This document shows, in pieces, positions 10,701 through 19,040 of a stretch of DNA of 64,000 nucleotides. Each line of letters opens with the position of its first letter. The stretch's first letter is position 1. The translations under genes were made by a program, and so were the position numbers. Under the pieces are notes generated by a model that saw nothing but the letters and a program-made list of their open reading frames with translations, did not search any database and was not told the DNA's origin. The stretch is from Flavobacterium anseongense (lineage in GTDB: Bacteria; Bacteroidota; Bacteroidia; Flavobacteriales; Flavobacteriaceae): positions 434,001 to 498,000 of the forward strand of contig NZ_JAKIHN010000001.1 in assembly GCF_021608185.1 (NCBI RefSeq). The letters are read 5' to 3'.

Positions 10701-12110
10701 GGCTAAACGTTGTTGCAACGAAATATAACCTAACTGTGGATTAAGCGTATACTCATTAGGCGCTAACTTTCTGGCATTTTCTAATTTGGAATAATCTGTC
10801 CCTTCATCAACCTGATTGAAATTATTAAACCCTGCACTTGAAGTCACAATATCTCTAATATTTGTGTTTAATAATCCACCGCCTGTTGTAATTAATCCGG
10901 GATCATATCTATTGTTGCTATTGTCTGAAGGGGAATCTGTTGGCGCCAGAAAAAAAGTTGGATATTCAGCTGAATTTACAGCTACAACCTGATTCGGTGT
11001 CAATCCACTTAATTGTGTTTCTCCCAAATCCTGAAGTGCAAGAATATTTCTTAAATTATTATTGGTAGTACTCACACGATTTTGTCTATTGGTTACCCAA
11101 ACCTCAATCCTTGTGATTTGAACTCTACTTCTAATTACAGGGTAACTTTGTAAAGCTTCGTCGTATTTGTTTCTAAAATATTGGGACAAGAAAAAGTGTC
11201 TGTCAGAATCGTAATCGAGTGCAAACAATTGAAAGTCCTGAATGGTTCCACCGCCTTGAGCTGTAACTGATTTGGTTTGAGATTTTTGTTCTGAGAAAAC
11301 TCCGGTTACTGTAGTTTTTCCGAATTGCAATTGGGCTTTTACTCCAAACAAACTTTGCGCTCCACGAATCAATGAATTTGAAAGTGGCATACTTACGTTA
11401 CCGACTTCTATTTTCTGAATGATATCGTCTTCAGTTGGTGCATATTCTAATTTGATAAGATTTTGAAAAGCAAAAGTTGACTCGGTATCATAATTGGCAT
11501 TCACGCTTAATCGTGTTCCAACTTTTCCGTTCAAGCTCATGCTGATTCTTTGGTCAAAATCAAAAGTAGTCTGTGATCTGTTTCTTGGTGAAAAAGCCGG
11601 ATTATCTTGTTTGGTATAACGAATCCCTAAATCCATTTCAACAGAACCGGTAGGTTTAACGTCAATTGTATTTGAACCAAAAATAGTTTCGAAGAAACTG
11701 GAATTTACATAATATCGTGGTAATAAATCTTTTTTCTTTGCTTCGCTGCCTTCTTTTTTACCATCAATGGCATCTGATTTTTCTTTGAAGTATTCGCGCA
11801 TCGATTCACGAAGCACTAATTCTTCATATTCCTGCGGTGTTAAAATAATTGGATAATTAATGTTAAAACCATCCATCGTGCTGGTATATATATACCTGTT
11901 TGAGGCCGGATCGTATGTATAAGCGTTAACAATGCTGTTTGGATTTTTTATCTCAACTTTACCTGTTGAATAACCTGTTGGCTCTTGTTCCTCTGGTTTT
12001 GGTTCGGTTGGAGTAACTTGAGCAAAAACAGTAGCACTCAGCAACAAAAAGAATCCTAAGATTAATTTTTTATAGTTAAATATTGATTTTGTAAAGTATA
12101 GTGTTTCCAA
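4794..12110 (-). CDS. sprA: SprA/Sov, outer membrane translocon of the type 9 secretion system
   Basis: 2438 residues, close to the size I recall for SprA of F. johnsoniae (about 2400). SprA forms a very large single-chain beta-barrel in the outer membrane through which T9SS cargo, including gliding adhesins, leaves the cell. Seen here: a signal peptide (LLSATVFAQ, about residue 31), long beta-rich repeats with many Tyr/Asn/Gly, a Pro/Ala/Lys low-complexity loop around residue 1935 (APAQKPAALPKPG) and a C-terminus ending in an aromatic barrel strand pattern (RAGFTMRYNFGN). It starts 3 bp after the ruvA stop and is followed by gcvH. The frame is intact through 7.3 kb, so it should be functional. 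Confidence 0.95.
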   Translation of the reverse strand: METLYFTKSIFNYKKLILGFFLLLSATVFAQVTPTEPKPEEQEPTGYSTGKVEIKNPNSIVNAYTYDPASNRYIYTSTMDGFNINYPIILTPQEYEELVLRESMREYFKEKSDAIDGKKEGSEAKKKDLLPRYYVNSSFFETIFGSNTIDVKPTGSVEMDLGIRYTKQDNPAFSPRNRSQTTFDFDQRISMSLNGKVGTRLSVNANYDTESTFAFQNLIKLEYAPTEDDIIQKIEVGNVSMPLSNSLIRGAQSLFGVKAQLQFGKTTVTGVFSEQKSQTKSVTAQGGGTIQDFQLFALDYDSDRHFFLSQYFRNKYDEALQSYPVIRSRVQITRIEVWVTNRQNRVSTTNNNLRNILALQDLGETQLSGLTPNQVVAVNSAEYPTFFLAPTDSPSDNSNNRYDPGLITTGGGLLNTNIRDIVTSSAGFNNFNQVDEGTDYSKLENARKLAPNEYTLNPQLGYISLQQRLANDEVLAVAYQYTIGDEVYQVGEFGTDGVDSTVLTGTTPDDASVSTQSLILKMLKSNLTNVQKPIWNLMMKNIYQIQGGYQLQQEDFRFNILYSDPSPINYISPVTGTPFPTSPTPGNEVSETPLLKVFNVDKLNYNNDPQVGGDGFFDFLPGLTVDQQNGRIIFTTVEPFGKLIFDKLKLGAENYYDENTYNGNQAKYVFRSMYAGTQAAALQDAEKNKFQLKGRFKSSGGDGIPIGAYNVPRGSVVVTAGGRVLQEGIDYSVNYQAGRVQILDPSLQASNTPIQVSVENNSTFGQQTRRFMGINVEHKFSDKLLVGATYIKMTERPLTSKSNYGQESVNNTIFGFNANYSTEVPFLTRMVNKLPNIDTDVPSNFSLRGEIAFLKPDASKTDQFEGEPTVYVDDFEGSQTTIDMRSALSWSLSSTPKRPTIADYEDFGSNAVDLSYGFKRAKLNWYSIDPTIYVQTPGDIGQDGISANNTRRIFSKELFPNTDIQIGQSTVINTLDLTYYPEERGPYNFNPVALPSGFNSIDAKKNFGGIMRAINSTNFEQSNVEYIQFWVLDPYFDPANPSAVANTTNSGQIYFNLGEISEDVLKDERKQYENGLPSNSASQSLTNTTVWGKVPSSQSLIYAFDVDGGNRAAQDVGFDGINDAAEQSLPDIGGYAALADPAGDNYQYFLSATGSTVLDRYRNYNGVEGNSPVGVSDNNRGSSTLPDVEDINRDNTMNTANAYYEYKVEMYYAGPDGMPVGQNFITDKVVTNVTDTPNDIPTQARWYQFKIPVSQPTNVVGSISDFRSIRFMRMFMTGFDKPITLRFGALDLVRGEWRRYDNSFQTTDTDPTDDNTNFDVLAVNIQENSQRVPIPYVTPPGVVREQLQNGQQVINQNEQSLSLRANGTPAGTGGLEVGDSRAVFKNIEVDMRQYNKLKMFLHAEALPGDTTPLQDDQMKAFIRFGNDFTNNYYQVEIPLKVTPTGATDANIIWPDANEINLNLSLLTKMKVKSLGLDFTTFPDGVYYPDDDISLPDGDGDPNLRLGIKGTPNFGLVRTLMVGIKNNHSDSVRGEVWFNELRLADLNNKGGMAAVLNMDTNLADFATVSATGRMSTIGFGALEQAPQERSREDMQQYNIVTNLSLGKLLPKKWGINLPFNYAVGEELITPEYDPFNQDIRLQQLIDNTSSAAERENIRRRAIDFTKRKSINFIGVKKDRAPEQKQHIYDPENLTLSYSYNQVEKHNYEIENYIDQQVNTSVDYTYTFKNKAVEPFKKSKFFKKSSYWKMLSDFNFNYLPASISFSSNIIRQYNKQQFRQVDVAGIALDPLFRRNYMFNYQYGFNYNLTKALKINFTAASHNIVRTYMDENNVPDNSNTIWTDFWNIGTPNQHNQQIVVNYELPINKIPTLAFVKSTYSYTGDYSWQRASLAMNSVDGYDLGNTIQNAGSHRLNTAFNMETFYKYIGLGKKPAAPAQKPAALPKPGEKITSVKPQPAKTTNVFVDGLKGVLTSVKNIQINYTQNEGTVLPGFLPGLGFFGSAKPSLGFVFGGQDDVRYEAAKRGWLTSYPEFNQSFTQVVTKTLNVTANVDLFPDFKIDLSADRTYANNYSEQFNTDASGYHPQSPYNFGNFSISAVMLKTSFKASDENYSSTFQDFRDNRIIIADRLAQQYYGGPNYPRYGDGANPVPAPSDPNYNFYTNNFGYPIGFGKNNQAVLIPSFLAAYTGLGIADHKAGDAAKGVSLGAFRDFPIPNWTIKYSGLMRYKFFKERFKRFSIQHAYRASYTINSFRSNLDYDPNVAIQDNSGIGNFYNKTIIANINLVEQFNPLVRIDFEMKNAFKILAEIKKDRSLSLSFDNNLLTEVQGKEYIVGFGYRFKDVIFSSQLADNPTGIIKSDINLKIDFSYRNNKTIVRYLDYDNNQLGGGQNIWSAKLTADYSFSKNLTAIFFYDHSFSKPVISTSFPLTNIRAGFTMRYNFGN

Positions 12111-12113
12111 GAA

Positions 12114-12695
12114 TTATAAATTTTTTAATGCTTGTTTGATAATTGTTTCAACTCCGGCATCAGGATTTTCTTTGATGATTTTATCCACCACTTTTTCAGC
12201 ATTTTTCCTAACATAACCCAAAACCTCTAAAGCAGATAACGATTCTTCTCTGCTAATATTGTGTTGCGAAGTAGAAATTTCATTTAAATCATAGATTTTT
12301 AACACTTTTTCTTTCAAATCTAAGATTACACGTTGTGCTGTTTTGCTCCCGATTCCTTTTATCGATTGAATAGTACCAACATCTGCACTTGCAATAGCAT
12401 GTATTATTTGTTTTGGATCTAATGACGACAACATTGTTCTCGCTATACTTGCTCCAATTCCAGATACTGACAATAATAACTTGAACAACTCTCTTTCTGA
12501 TTTTTCTACAAAACCAAACAAAGAATGCGCATCTTCTTTAATTTGAAGAAACGTAAACAATTTGATAAAATCGGCATTGGGAAGTAATGAGAAAGTATGC
12601 AGCGAAATATTAATATGATAACCAACTCCATTACAGTCAATTACTACTTCAGTTGGCGATTTTTCAATTAATTTTCCTTGAATGTGTGCAATCAT
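12114..12695 (-). CDS. ruvA: Holliday junction branch migration protein RuvA
   Basis: 193 residues. RuvA tetramers bind the four-way junction and load the RuvB motor. The three domains are visible: an OB-fold N-terminus (MIAHIQGKLIEKS), helix-hairpin-helix motifs (LLLSVSGIGASIA about residue 70-82 and SIKGIGSKTAQRVI about residue 108-121) and the C-terminal RuvB-binding domain (SALEVLGYV...). The gene ends 3 bp before sprA, so the two are probably cotranscribed. Its partner ruvB is in the same window at 24-25 kb, not adjacent. Confidence 0.95.
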   Translation of the reverse strand: MIAHIQGKLIEKSPTEVVIDCNGVGYHINISLHTFSLLPNADFIKLFTFLQIKEDAHSLFGFVEKSERELFKLLLSVSGIGASIARTMLSSLDPKQIIHAIASADVGTIQSIKGIGSKTAQRVILDLKEKVLKIYDLNEISTSQHNISREESLSALEVLGYVRKNAEKVVDKIIKENPDAGVETIIKQALKNL

Positions 12696-12778
12696 TTTTT
12701 ACTAAAATCTATTTCAAATATAGCAAAATTCTTTAATTGGAAGAATGTCACTGCAATATCTGTACAATAATACAAAAA

Positions 12779-15070
12779 CTATTTAGCTGACATCTTTTTT
12801 CTTTTCTCTTTTTCCTGCGCATCAACTACGGCAACGGCAACCATATTTACCATTTCTTCAACGCTTGCGCCTAGTTGGAATATATGAACAGCTTTTTCCA
12901 TTCCCAACATTATTGGTCCAACAGAATCCACTTTGTCTAATTCTTTTAAAAGTTTATAAGTGATATTTGCAGATTCTAAATTTGGAAAAATCAAGGTGTT
13001 AACTTTCTTTCCTGCCAGTTTTGAAAAAGGAAATTTAGCCTTCAACATATCGGGGTTTAAAGCAAAATCAGATTGGATTTCACCATCGACAACCAAATCA
13101 GGATAATATTTATGCAGATAAGCAACCGCTTCTCTCACTTTGTTAGCACTTTCGTGCGATGATGATCCGAAATTTGAAAAAGAAACCATGGCAATTACCG
13201 GTTCCATTCCAAACATTTTAACCGTTTTAGCAGTCATTAAAGCAATTTTTGCCAATTCATCCGCAGTCGGATTTGGATTAATTGCAGTATCCGATAAAAA
13301 CATCGGCCCGCGATTGGTCATCATCATATTGGCAGTTGCAATTAAGGTAATTCCGGGAGCTTTTCCAATCAATTGCATCAATGGCTTCACGGTTGATGGA
13401 TAACTTCTGGAATAGCCTGAAACCATCGCATCAGCATCCCCTTCATTGACCATCATTGCCGCAAAATAGTTACGCTCACGCATCCATTTTTGAGCATCGA
13501 GTAACGAAATTCCTCTTCGTTGTCTCGACTTCCAATAGATGTCGGCATACTTTAATCTTCGTTTGTCTTCTTCTTTGTCTTTTGGATCAAAAATAGGCAC
13601 ATCAGCATCAAAACCCAATTCTTCTTTGAGTTCCAAAATCACATCTTTATTTCCTAAAAGTATCGGATGAGCGATACCTTCTTCGTACGCAATTTGGGCT
13701 GCTTTCAATACATCTAAATGATCTGCTTCCGCAAAAACTACACGTTTTGGTTCGGTTCTAGCGCGATTGGTTAACAAACGAACCATTTTATTATCTGAAC
13801 CTAAACGCTCTAATAATTCTTCTTCGTATTTCTCCCAATCGGTAATTGGATGTAATGAAACTCCGGATTCAATTGCTGCTTTTGCCACCGCTAACGGAAC
13901 TCTGGCAATCAATCTTGGATCGAATGGTTTCGGAATAATATATTCTTTTCCAAAGTTTAATTTGGTTTCACCATAAGCAATATTCACTTGTTCCGGAACC
14001 GATTCTTTGGCCAATTCCGCTAAAGCAACCACCGCTGCTTTTTTCATTTCCTCGTTAATCTTGGTTGCTCTGACATCTAAAGCTCCTCTGAAAATATAAG
14101 GAAAACCAAGCACATTGTTCACCTGGTTAGGATGGTCAGAACGACCTGTTGCCATGATGATATCTCTTCTGGTTTTGATAGCCAAATCGTAGTTTATTTC
14201 CGGATTTGGATTTGCCATTGCAAAAACAATTGGATTTTTTGCCATTCCCAATAACATCTCAGGCGTAACGATATCTCCTGTTGACAATCCGACAAAAACA
14301 TCAATTCCAACCATTGCTTCCAGCAGCGATGGATAATCTTTATCGGTAGCATATTTTCTTTGGTCTTCTGAGATTTTTGGATCATCTTTTTTAAGTGCTC
14401 CTTTGCTGTTAAACATCACAATGTTTTCCTGCTTCACACCAAAAGAAACGTACAGATTCGCACAAGCAATTGCTGCCGAACCTGCGCCTGAAATAACCAT
14501 TTTTACTTCATCCATTTTCTTTCCGGCCAATTCAACAGCATTTAGTAAAGCTGCTGCCGAAATAATAGCAGTTCCGTGTTGGTCATCGTGCATCACGGGA
14601 ATATTCAGTTCTTCTACTAAACGTCTTTCTATTTCAAAAGATTCTGGTGCTTTAATATCTTCAAGATTAATTCCGCCAAAAGTCGGCGCGATATTTTTTA
14701 CCGTTTCTATAAATGCATCAACATCTTTTGTCCCGACTTCAATATCAAAAACATCAATGTCAGCAAAGATTTTGAAGAGCAATGCTTTTCCTTCCATCAC
14801 GGGTTTTGAAGCTTCGGGACCAATATCTCCAAGTCCTAAAACGGCAGTTCCATTACTAATTACGGCAACCAAATTCCCTTTGGAAGTATATTTATAAACG
14901 TTGTTTACATCTTTGGCAATTTCCAAACACGGCTCGGCAACACCAGGAGAATAGGCCAATGACAAATCTCTTTGTGTAGCGTATTTCTTTGTCGGTACTA
15001 CTTTGATTTTTCCGGGTGTAGGTTTTGCGTGGTATAAAAGTGCTTCTCTTCGTTTGCTGTCTTTATGCAT
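12779..15070 (-). CDS. maeB: NADP-dependent malic enzyme (MaeB type)
   Basis: 763 residues, the two-part architecture of MaeB: a malic enzyme domain (about 1-430) and a C-terminal phosphotransacetylase-like domain (about 430-755). It oxidatively decarboxylates malate to pyruvate with NADP. The malic domain shows VMHDDQHGTA and the dinucleotide-binding VISGAGSAA near residue 194. The PTA-like domain is regulatory in characterised homologues, binding acetyl-CoA-type effectors. It is a cytoplasmic enzyme supplying NADPH and pyruvate. The gene is separated from ruvA by 83 bp and has its own -7-like element upstream. Confidence 0.95.
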   Translation of the reverse strand: MHKDSKRREALLYHAKPTPGKIKVVPTKKYATQRDLSLAYSPGVAEPCLEIAKDVNNVYKYTSKGNLVAVISNGTAVLGLGDIGPEASKPVMEGKALLFKIFADIDVFDIEVGTKDVDAFIETVKNIAPTFGGINLEDIKAPESFEIERRLVEELNIPVMHDDQHGTAIISAAALLNAVELAGKKMDEVKMVISGAGSAAIACANLYVSFGVKQENIVMFNSKGALKKDDPKISEDQRKYATDKDYPSLLEAMVGIDVFVGLSTGDIVTPEMLLGMAKNPIVFAMANPNPEINYDLAIKTRRDIIMATGRSDHPNQVNNVLGFPYIFRGALDVRATKINEEMKKAAVVALAELAKESVPEQVNIAYGETKLNFGKEYIIPKPFDPRLIARVPLAVAKAAIESGVSLHPITDWEKYEEELLERLGSDNKMVRLLTNRARTEPKRVVFAEADHLDVLKAAQIAYEEGIAHPILLGNKDVILELKEELGFDADVPIFDPKDKEEDKRRLKYADIYWKSRQRRGISLLDAQKWMRERNYFAAMMVNEGDADAMVSGYSRSYPSTVKPLMQLIGKAPGITLIATANMMMTNRGPMFLSDTAINPNPTADELAKIALMTAKTVKMFGMEPVIAMVSFSNFGSSSHESANKVREAVAYLHKYYPDLVVDGEIQSDFALNPDMLKAKFPFSKLAGKKVNTLIFPNLESANITYKLLKELDKVDSVGPIMLGMEKAVHIFQLGASVEEMVNMVAVAVVDAQEKEKRKKMSAK

Positions 15071-15090
15071 TGTCTTTATTTTGATAACTA

Positions 15091-15098
15091 CAAAGGTA
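15091..15098 (-). promoter_or_regulatory. Probable -7 element of maeB
   Basis: Minus-strand TACCTTTG matches the Bacteroidota -7 consensus TAnnTTTG and lies 20 bp upstream of the maeB ATG. I find no TTG at the usual -33 distance, so this is a half-supported promoter. Confidence 0.4.
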
Positions 15099-15156
15099 GA
15101 AGACTGAATGTAAAAAGGAAATTTTTAGTGGTTTCTTTTTGCACAAACTGATAAAC

Positions 15157-15187
15157 AAAAAAGCCATAACTTAACATTACAGCTTTT
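15157..15187 (-). terminator. Terminator of the sugar operon
   Basis: Past the PfkB stop the minus RNA reads AAAAGC TGTAA ... TTATG GCTTTTTT: an imperfect stem with two G-U pairs, A-rich 5' side and a six-U tail. It is the natural end of the sugar gene run. Confidence 0.55.
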
Positions 15188-15221
15188 CCTCAATCTAACT
15201 AACTATATTACTGAATGGCGT

Positions 15222-16151
15222 TTATTCTTGTATTAACTCTTTGATGTTAATATTATCAGGCAATCGCCCAACATTCTGTAGTTTAATGGCTGCTAATTTT
15301 TGAGCAACCTTCATAGTGTCTTCTATGTTTTTTTGATGCAATTGGGCATATAAAAATCCGGTCCAGAAAGCGTCTCCAGCTCCTGTAGTATCTTTCACTT
15401 CGTCAATTGGAATTGCCTTTTGAAAAAACACTCCTTGATTGACATCTGAAACTATGACACCGTTTTTCCCTTTGGTAAGGCAAATGGTTGAAGCACCTAA
15501 ACTGTGGAAATATTCGAAAATATATTCTTCTGATTTTACGGCTGCAAACAGTCTATAACAATCATCTTCGCTCAATTTTACCAATGGATCATTGGATAGA
15601 TATTCTTTTAAAATCATTTTAGCTTCTTCTCTGTCTGGCCAGATTCTCTCCGAAAAATTTACATCTATGCTGAGTTTTAACCCTAATGCTGCGGCTTTTT
15701 TTGCGCGATTCAATATCGTTTGTCTCGCTGGATTTTTACTCAATGCAAAACAAGTTGTATGAAATATTTTGGCCTCGGCTATAATCTCATCAGGTAACTG
15801 GCTTTCATAAATCTCGCAATCGGCCTGACGATACGGAATAAAATCGGGTGTTTCGGTTGATTTAGAAACAAAGATTATGGAAGTAGGTGTTGTTTCTGAT
15901 TTTCTGATTTGTTTGGTATTTACGTCATTGCTTTTTAATTTTCTAATAACATAATCTCCTAAACCGTCATCGCCGCAAGAGGCAACAAGCAAAGAATTCA
16001 GTCCAAGACGTGATGCATTTACAGCAACATTTGTTGGCGAACCACCCAAAAAACGGTGATAATCTTTAGTTCTATTAATGGATGTGTTGACCTCGTGACC
16101 AATAAAATCAATAAGCACTTCTCCTATACATATGATGTCTATAGATTTCAA
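15222..16151 (-). CDS. PfkB-family sugar kinase, probable fructokinase
   Basis: 309 residues. The ribokinase/PfkB fold is shown by the N-terminal GGSPTNVAVNASRLG sugar-binding segment (about residue 34-48) and the C-terminal signature DTTGAGDAFWTGF (about residue 248-260) with the catalytic Asp. In this operon, with an invertase and a sugar permease, phosphorylation of the fructose released from sucrose is the natural role; the substrate itself is inferred. The start is a TTG that directly follows the TAA stop of the invertase gene (TAATTG), implying translational coupling. No ATG is available nearby. Confidence 0.8.
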   Translation of the reverse strand: MKSIDIICIGEVLIDFIGHEVNTSINRTKDYHRFLGGSPTNVAVNASRLGLNSLLVASCGDDGLGDYVIRKLKSNDVNTKQIRKSETTPTSIIFVSKSTETPDFIPYRQADCEIYESQLPDEIIAEAKIFHTTCFALSKNPARQTILNRAKKAAALGLKLSIDVNFSERIWPDREEAKMILKEYLSNDPLVKLSEDDCYRLFAAVKSEEYIFEYFHSLGASTICLTKGKNGVIVSDVNQGVFFQKAIPIDEVKDTTGAGDAFWTGFLYAQLHQKNIEDTMKVAQKLAAIKLQNVGRLPDNINIKELIQE

Positions 16152-17327
16152 TTAAGTATACATTTTAAAATTAGTATATAACGATTGGTGTACTAAAACC
16201 GTTGCGGCTGCACTCCATGAACAGAAAGCGACTCCATTAGGGGCACTAGTTTTAGTATTGAAATTTTCATAAAATGAAAAGGCATTCATGCCATTTGCTG
16301 CATTTATTTTATCTAAAATGATTTCGGCTTTTTTGGTTTCCGATTTTGCGATTAATGCCAATCCGAAAAACCCGTTTACCATTGGCCAACTGCCCCCATT
16401 GTGGAATTCGAAAGGGTAATTTCGGAACTCGTATTTACAATTATTTTTGAGCAGATTCCAATGTTCGTCATTTTCAAATATGGGTTTCCAAAAAGCGGGA
16501 AGTAATCCCAATTGTGTTTCTGCTGCTAATGATATAGCGTAATTTACTATTTTATTCTGAAACTCTTTTGACCCAACATTAAGTAGTAAAGCCAAAGAAT
16601 TGGCAAATGCATCAAACTGTGTTTTGTAACCTGCAGGCGAAAAAGAAGAGGGCATATAATCATTAAATTTTACTTCGTTATAAGCACGTTCATGATATTT
16701 TTCTCCGACAGAATTAGGTGTGAAATTGATTTCTATTTGAGTAAAAATACTTTCTATTTTTTCTGAAATAGCATCGCTTTTTACAAAGTAATTGTAGCTT
16801 TTCAATGCCCAAATACGTAATAACTGATCATATAAAACATATCCATCCGTAACGAATTCATCTGCCCAATTTCCGGAAAGTGGCACATATAACAGATGTT
16901 TGTTATTGAATTCCCATACGTCTAAAAGATCTAAACATTTTTCAATTTCGGAATTATATTTGGTAACAAACGAAAAATCATATGTATGAATTGCATATTG
17001 ACAAACGCCAATTACAAACCAAGTTACAGCATCAACTCTTCCCGCCAAACCACCATAACTGACTTGATTTTTAGCTTCAGCAATCAACACATTAGAAGGA
17101 ATAGTTCCGATTGGATGTTGGTTTTTAGCTAATGTTTCTAAAGTATTTTTAAACGTCTCTATTAGTTTTTCGTCACCCGAAGCCAAAGCTGCCAAACCAC
17201 AAATCACACCATCTCGTGCCCAAACTCTTTTGTAATTGGTCGTATTCTCCGCACTGGCTAAAAAACCATTAGGCGAAGCAACATCTCGCAATAAATCGAT
17301 AGCTTTATGATAGGCTGTATTATTCAC
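16152..17327 (-). CDS. GH100-type alkaline/neutral invertase
   Basis: 391 residues, no signal peptide, so cytoplasmic. Three segments match the alkaline/neutral invertase (GH100) pattern: WARDG (36-40), the GRVDAVTW stretch (97-103) and HNGGSWP (about 309-315), the last being nearly identical to the well-known plant HNGGSWPVLLW motif. The enzyme would hydrolyse sucrose to glucose and fructose inside the cell. The start is a GTG overlapping the stop of the transporter gene by 8 bp, and the PfkB kinase follows with no gap. An amylo-alpha-1,6-glucosidase label from generic (alpha/alpha)6-barrel similarity is the main alternative. Transporter plus kinase context favours invertase. Confidence 0.75.
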   Translation of the reverse strand: MNNTAYHKAIDLLRDVASPNGFLASAENTTNYKRVWARDGVICGLAALASGDEKLIETFKNTLETLAKNQHPIGTIPSNVLIAEAKNQVSYGGLAGRVDAVTWFVIGVCQYAIHTYDFSFVTKYNSEIEKCLDLLDVWEFNNKHLLYVPLSGNWADEFVTDGYVLYDQLLRIWALKSYNYFVKSDAISEKIESIFTQIEINFTPNSVGEKYHERAYNEVKFNDYMPSSFSPAGYKTQFDAFANSLALLLNVGSKEFQNKIVNYAISLAAETQLGLLPAFWKPIFENDEHWNLLKNNCKYEFRNYPFEFHNGGSWPMVNGFFGLALIAKSETKKAEIILDKINAANGMNAFSFYENFNTKTSAPNGVAFCSWSAAATVLVHQSLYTNFKMYT

Positions 17328-18630
17328 TGATGATTTGCTTTTTTGTTGAAATAAATAAAGTTAAAACTGCGCTAATAACTAATAACACCCCTGCGAAAGT
17401 GATTGCTAATCGGGCATCATTATGTAAAAAATGTTTCATGATAAATCCAAAAGTTATGGTTTGAATAAACATTGGAATTACAATCATCATATTGATAATT
17501 CCCATATAAACGCCGTAGCGTTCCTTTGGTATGTTGGCTACGACCATTAAATAAGGAATACCCATAATGCTGGCCCAACCAATTCCAAATCCGGTAATCG
17601 CAGGAAATAGTAAATATTTATTATGAATGTGAGGAAATGCCATAAACCCAATGGCGGCCATTAATAAACATCCGAAATGCACATATTTTGGCGAATATTT
17701 TTTGGCAAAATAAACCAACGAAAAGGCACATAAAAAAGTAACTATGTTGTACCAACCATTGACTAAACCTGTCCAGCTGACTGCTTCTCCGTATAATTTA
17801 ATATCTTTTTCAGGAGTTGTATTCCAAACCGAGAGCGCTATGCTTTTGGAGGAATTTTGCCAATAACAAAATAAGGCATACCATTGGAACAAATAAACTA
17901 ACGCCAATTGCCACATTACTTTAGGCATGTCTTTTACGGCTTTGGCTATATCAATAAAAGGAGTAAAAAGACTAAGCCGTTCGGATTTTATTTTTTGCAG
18001 TTCTTCTTCAGTTGGAGGAATCTCTTTTGTGGTGTGAGAACTCCACCACACCGTAGCAATCGAGCAAACAGCACCCAAAAAGAACGAAGCAAAAACCCAA
18101 GTGGGCAATTTGCCGGTAGTACCAATAAAAACTAATGGAAAAATGAATAGAGAGACATTAGCTAATGTTTGTCCGAATCCTGTAAAAAAACTTTGTGCCT
18201 GAAAACCCATCGGTTGTTGCGATTCATCTAATTTATCGGCTATAAAAGCACGATACGGTTCCATGGCTGTATTGTTTCCTGCATCTAAAATCCAAAGTAA
18301 ACCGGCCGCCATCCATAAAGAACTACTAAACGGAAAAGCAAAAAGTGCTAAGCTACAAATCAATGCTCCTATCAGGAAAAAGGGCTTTCTTCTGCCTCCC
18401 AATCTTGGCGACCATGTTTTGTCACTTAAGGCTCCAATAATTGGTTGAATTAACAAGCCTGTTAATGGTCCTGCTAAATTTAGTATTGGTATTTGATCGG
18501 GATGAGCTCCTAAAAAATCATAAATAGGATTAACAGCACTTTGTTGCAAACCAAAGCTATATTGAATGCCAAAAAAACCAACATTCATATTGATAATTTG
18601 CCAAAAGCTTAGGTGTCTTTTTTTGCTCAT
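17320..18630 (-). CDS. MFS sugar transporter of the SLC45/sucrose type
   Basis: 436 residues with about twelve membrane segments. The loop between helices 2 and 3 carries SDKTWSPRLGGRRKPF, the form of the MFS signature found in plant and animal sucrose carriers (SLC45/GPH-like). It probably imports sucrose, or a related disaccharide, across the inner membrane by proton symport. The gene starts 4 bp after the glutaredoxin-like gene and overlaps the invertase gene. Substrate assignment is inferred from neighbours. Confidence 0.8.
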   Translation of the reverse strand: MSKKRHLSFWQIINMNVGFFGIQYSFGLQQSAVNPIYDFLGAHPDQIPILNLAGPLTGLLIQPIIGALSDKTWSPRLGGRRKPFFLIGALICSLALFAFPFSSSLWMAAGLLWILDAGNNTAMEPYRAFIADKLDESQQPMGFQAQSFFTGFGQTLANVSLFIFPLVFIGTTGKLPTWVFASFFLGAVCSIATVWWSSHTTKEIPPTEEELQKIKSERLSLFTPFIDIAKAVKDMPKVMWQLALVYLFQWYALFCYWQNSSKSIALSVWNTTPEKDIKLYGEAVSWTGLVNGWYNIVTFLCAFSLVYFAKKYSPKYVHFGCLLMAAIGFMAFPHIHNKYLLFPAITGFGIGWASIMGIPYLMVVANIPKERYGVYMGIINMMIVIPMFIQTITFGFIMKHFLHNDARLAITFAGVLLVISAVLTLFISTKKQIISE

Positions 18631-18634
18631 TTTT

Positions 18635-18988
18635 TTAATTTAATTTCTTTAGAAAATCTTCAAAAGGAATATTATTGGTAAATACCACACCTTGTTTATC
18701 GATTACCGGAATTGATAAATTGTTGGTACTGATTTTGGCTTTTTTGAGTTTAAACAACATTTCCTTCAGAGCTTCCTGATTTTTATCGATATCATAGAAA
18801 ACAAATTCGATATTGTTTTCTTTGAGGTATTTTTTGGTGTCCGTACAATGATGACATTCGTCACTGCCATAAACAATCATTACTGGTTTTTCAGCTTTAG
18901 TTATGGTTTTGGTTTGATTTTCTTGTGCCGACAAATTATGGCTGACAAAAAGCATCAAAAAAAATAAAAGAGCAACTGATTTTTTCAT
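18635..18988 (-). CDS. Exported glutaredoxin/thioredoxin-fold protein
   Basis: 117 residues with a signal peptide (ends LSAQ, about residue 22), so periplasmic. The active site is Cys45-His-His-Cys48 in GSDECHHCTDTKKYL, followed by a glutaredoxin-like beta strand and a cis-Pro loop (LSIPVID, before GVVFTN). CxxC with two His resembles oxidising DsbA-type sites, but the small size fits the glutaredoxin family. It sits inside the sugar operon between the receptor and the permease; why a redox protein is there is unclear. It might service cysteines in the TonB receptor (which has a vicinal Cys pair in GNCCTRN), but that is conjecture. Confidence 0.8.
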   Translation of the reverse strand: MKKSVALLFFLMLFVSHNLSAQENQTKTITKAEKPVMIVYGSDECHHCTDTKKYLKENNIEFVFYDIDKNQEALKEMLFKLKKAKISTNNLSIPVIDKQGVVFTNNIPFEDFLKKLN

Positions 18989-19040
18989 TGGAACATCTTT
19001 TAAGAATTAACTAAAGATAAAAATTCTTTGGTTAAAAATA

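Noticed and set aside
14403..14897. 164-residue open frame opposite maeB
   Set aside because: It lies wholly antisense to a well-conserved enzyme and has no family motif or promoter; long antisense frames are common opposite AT-rich coding genes.
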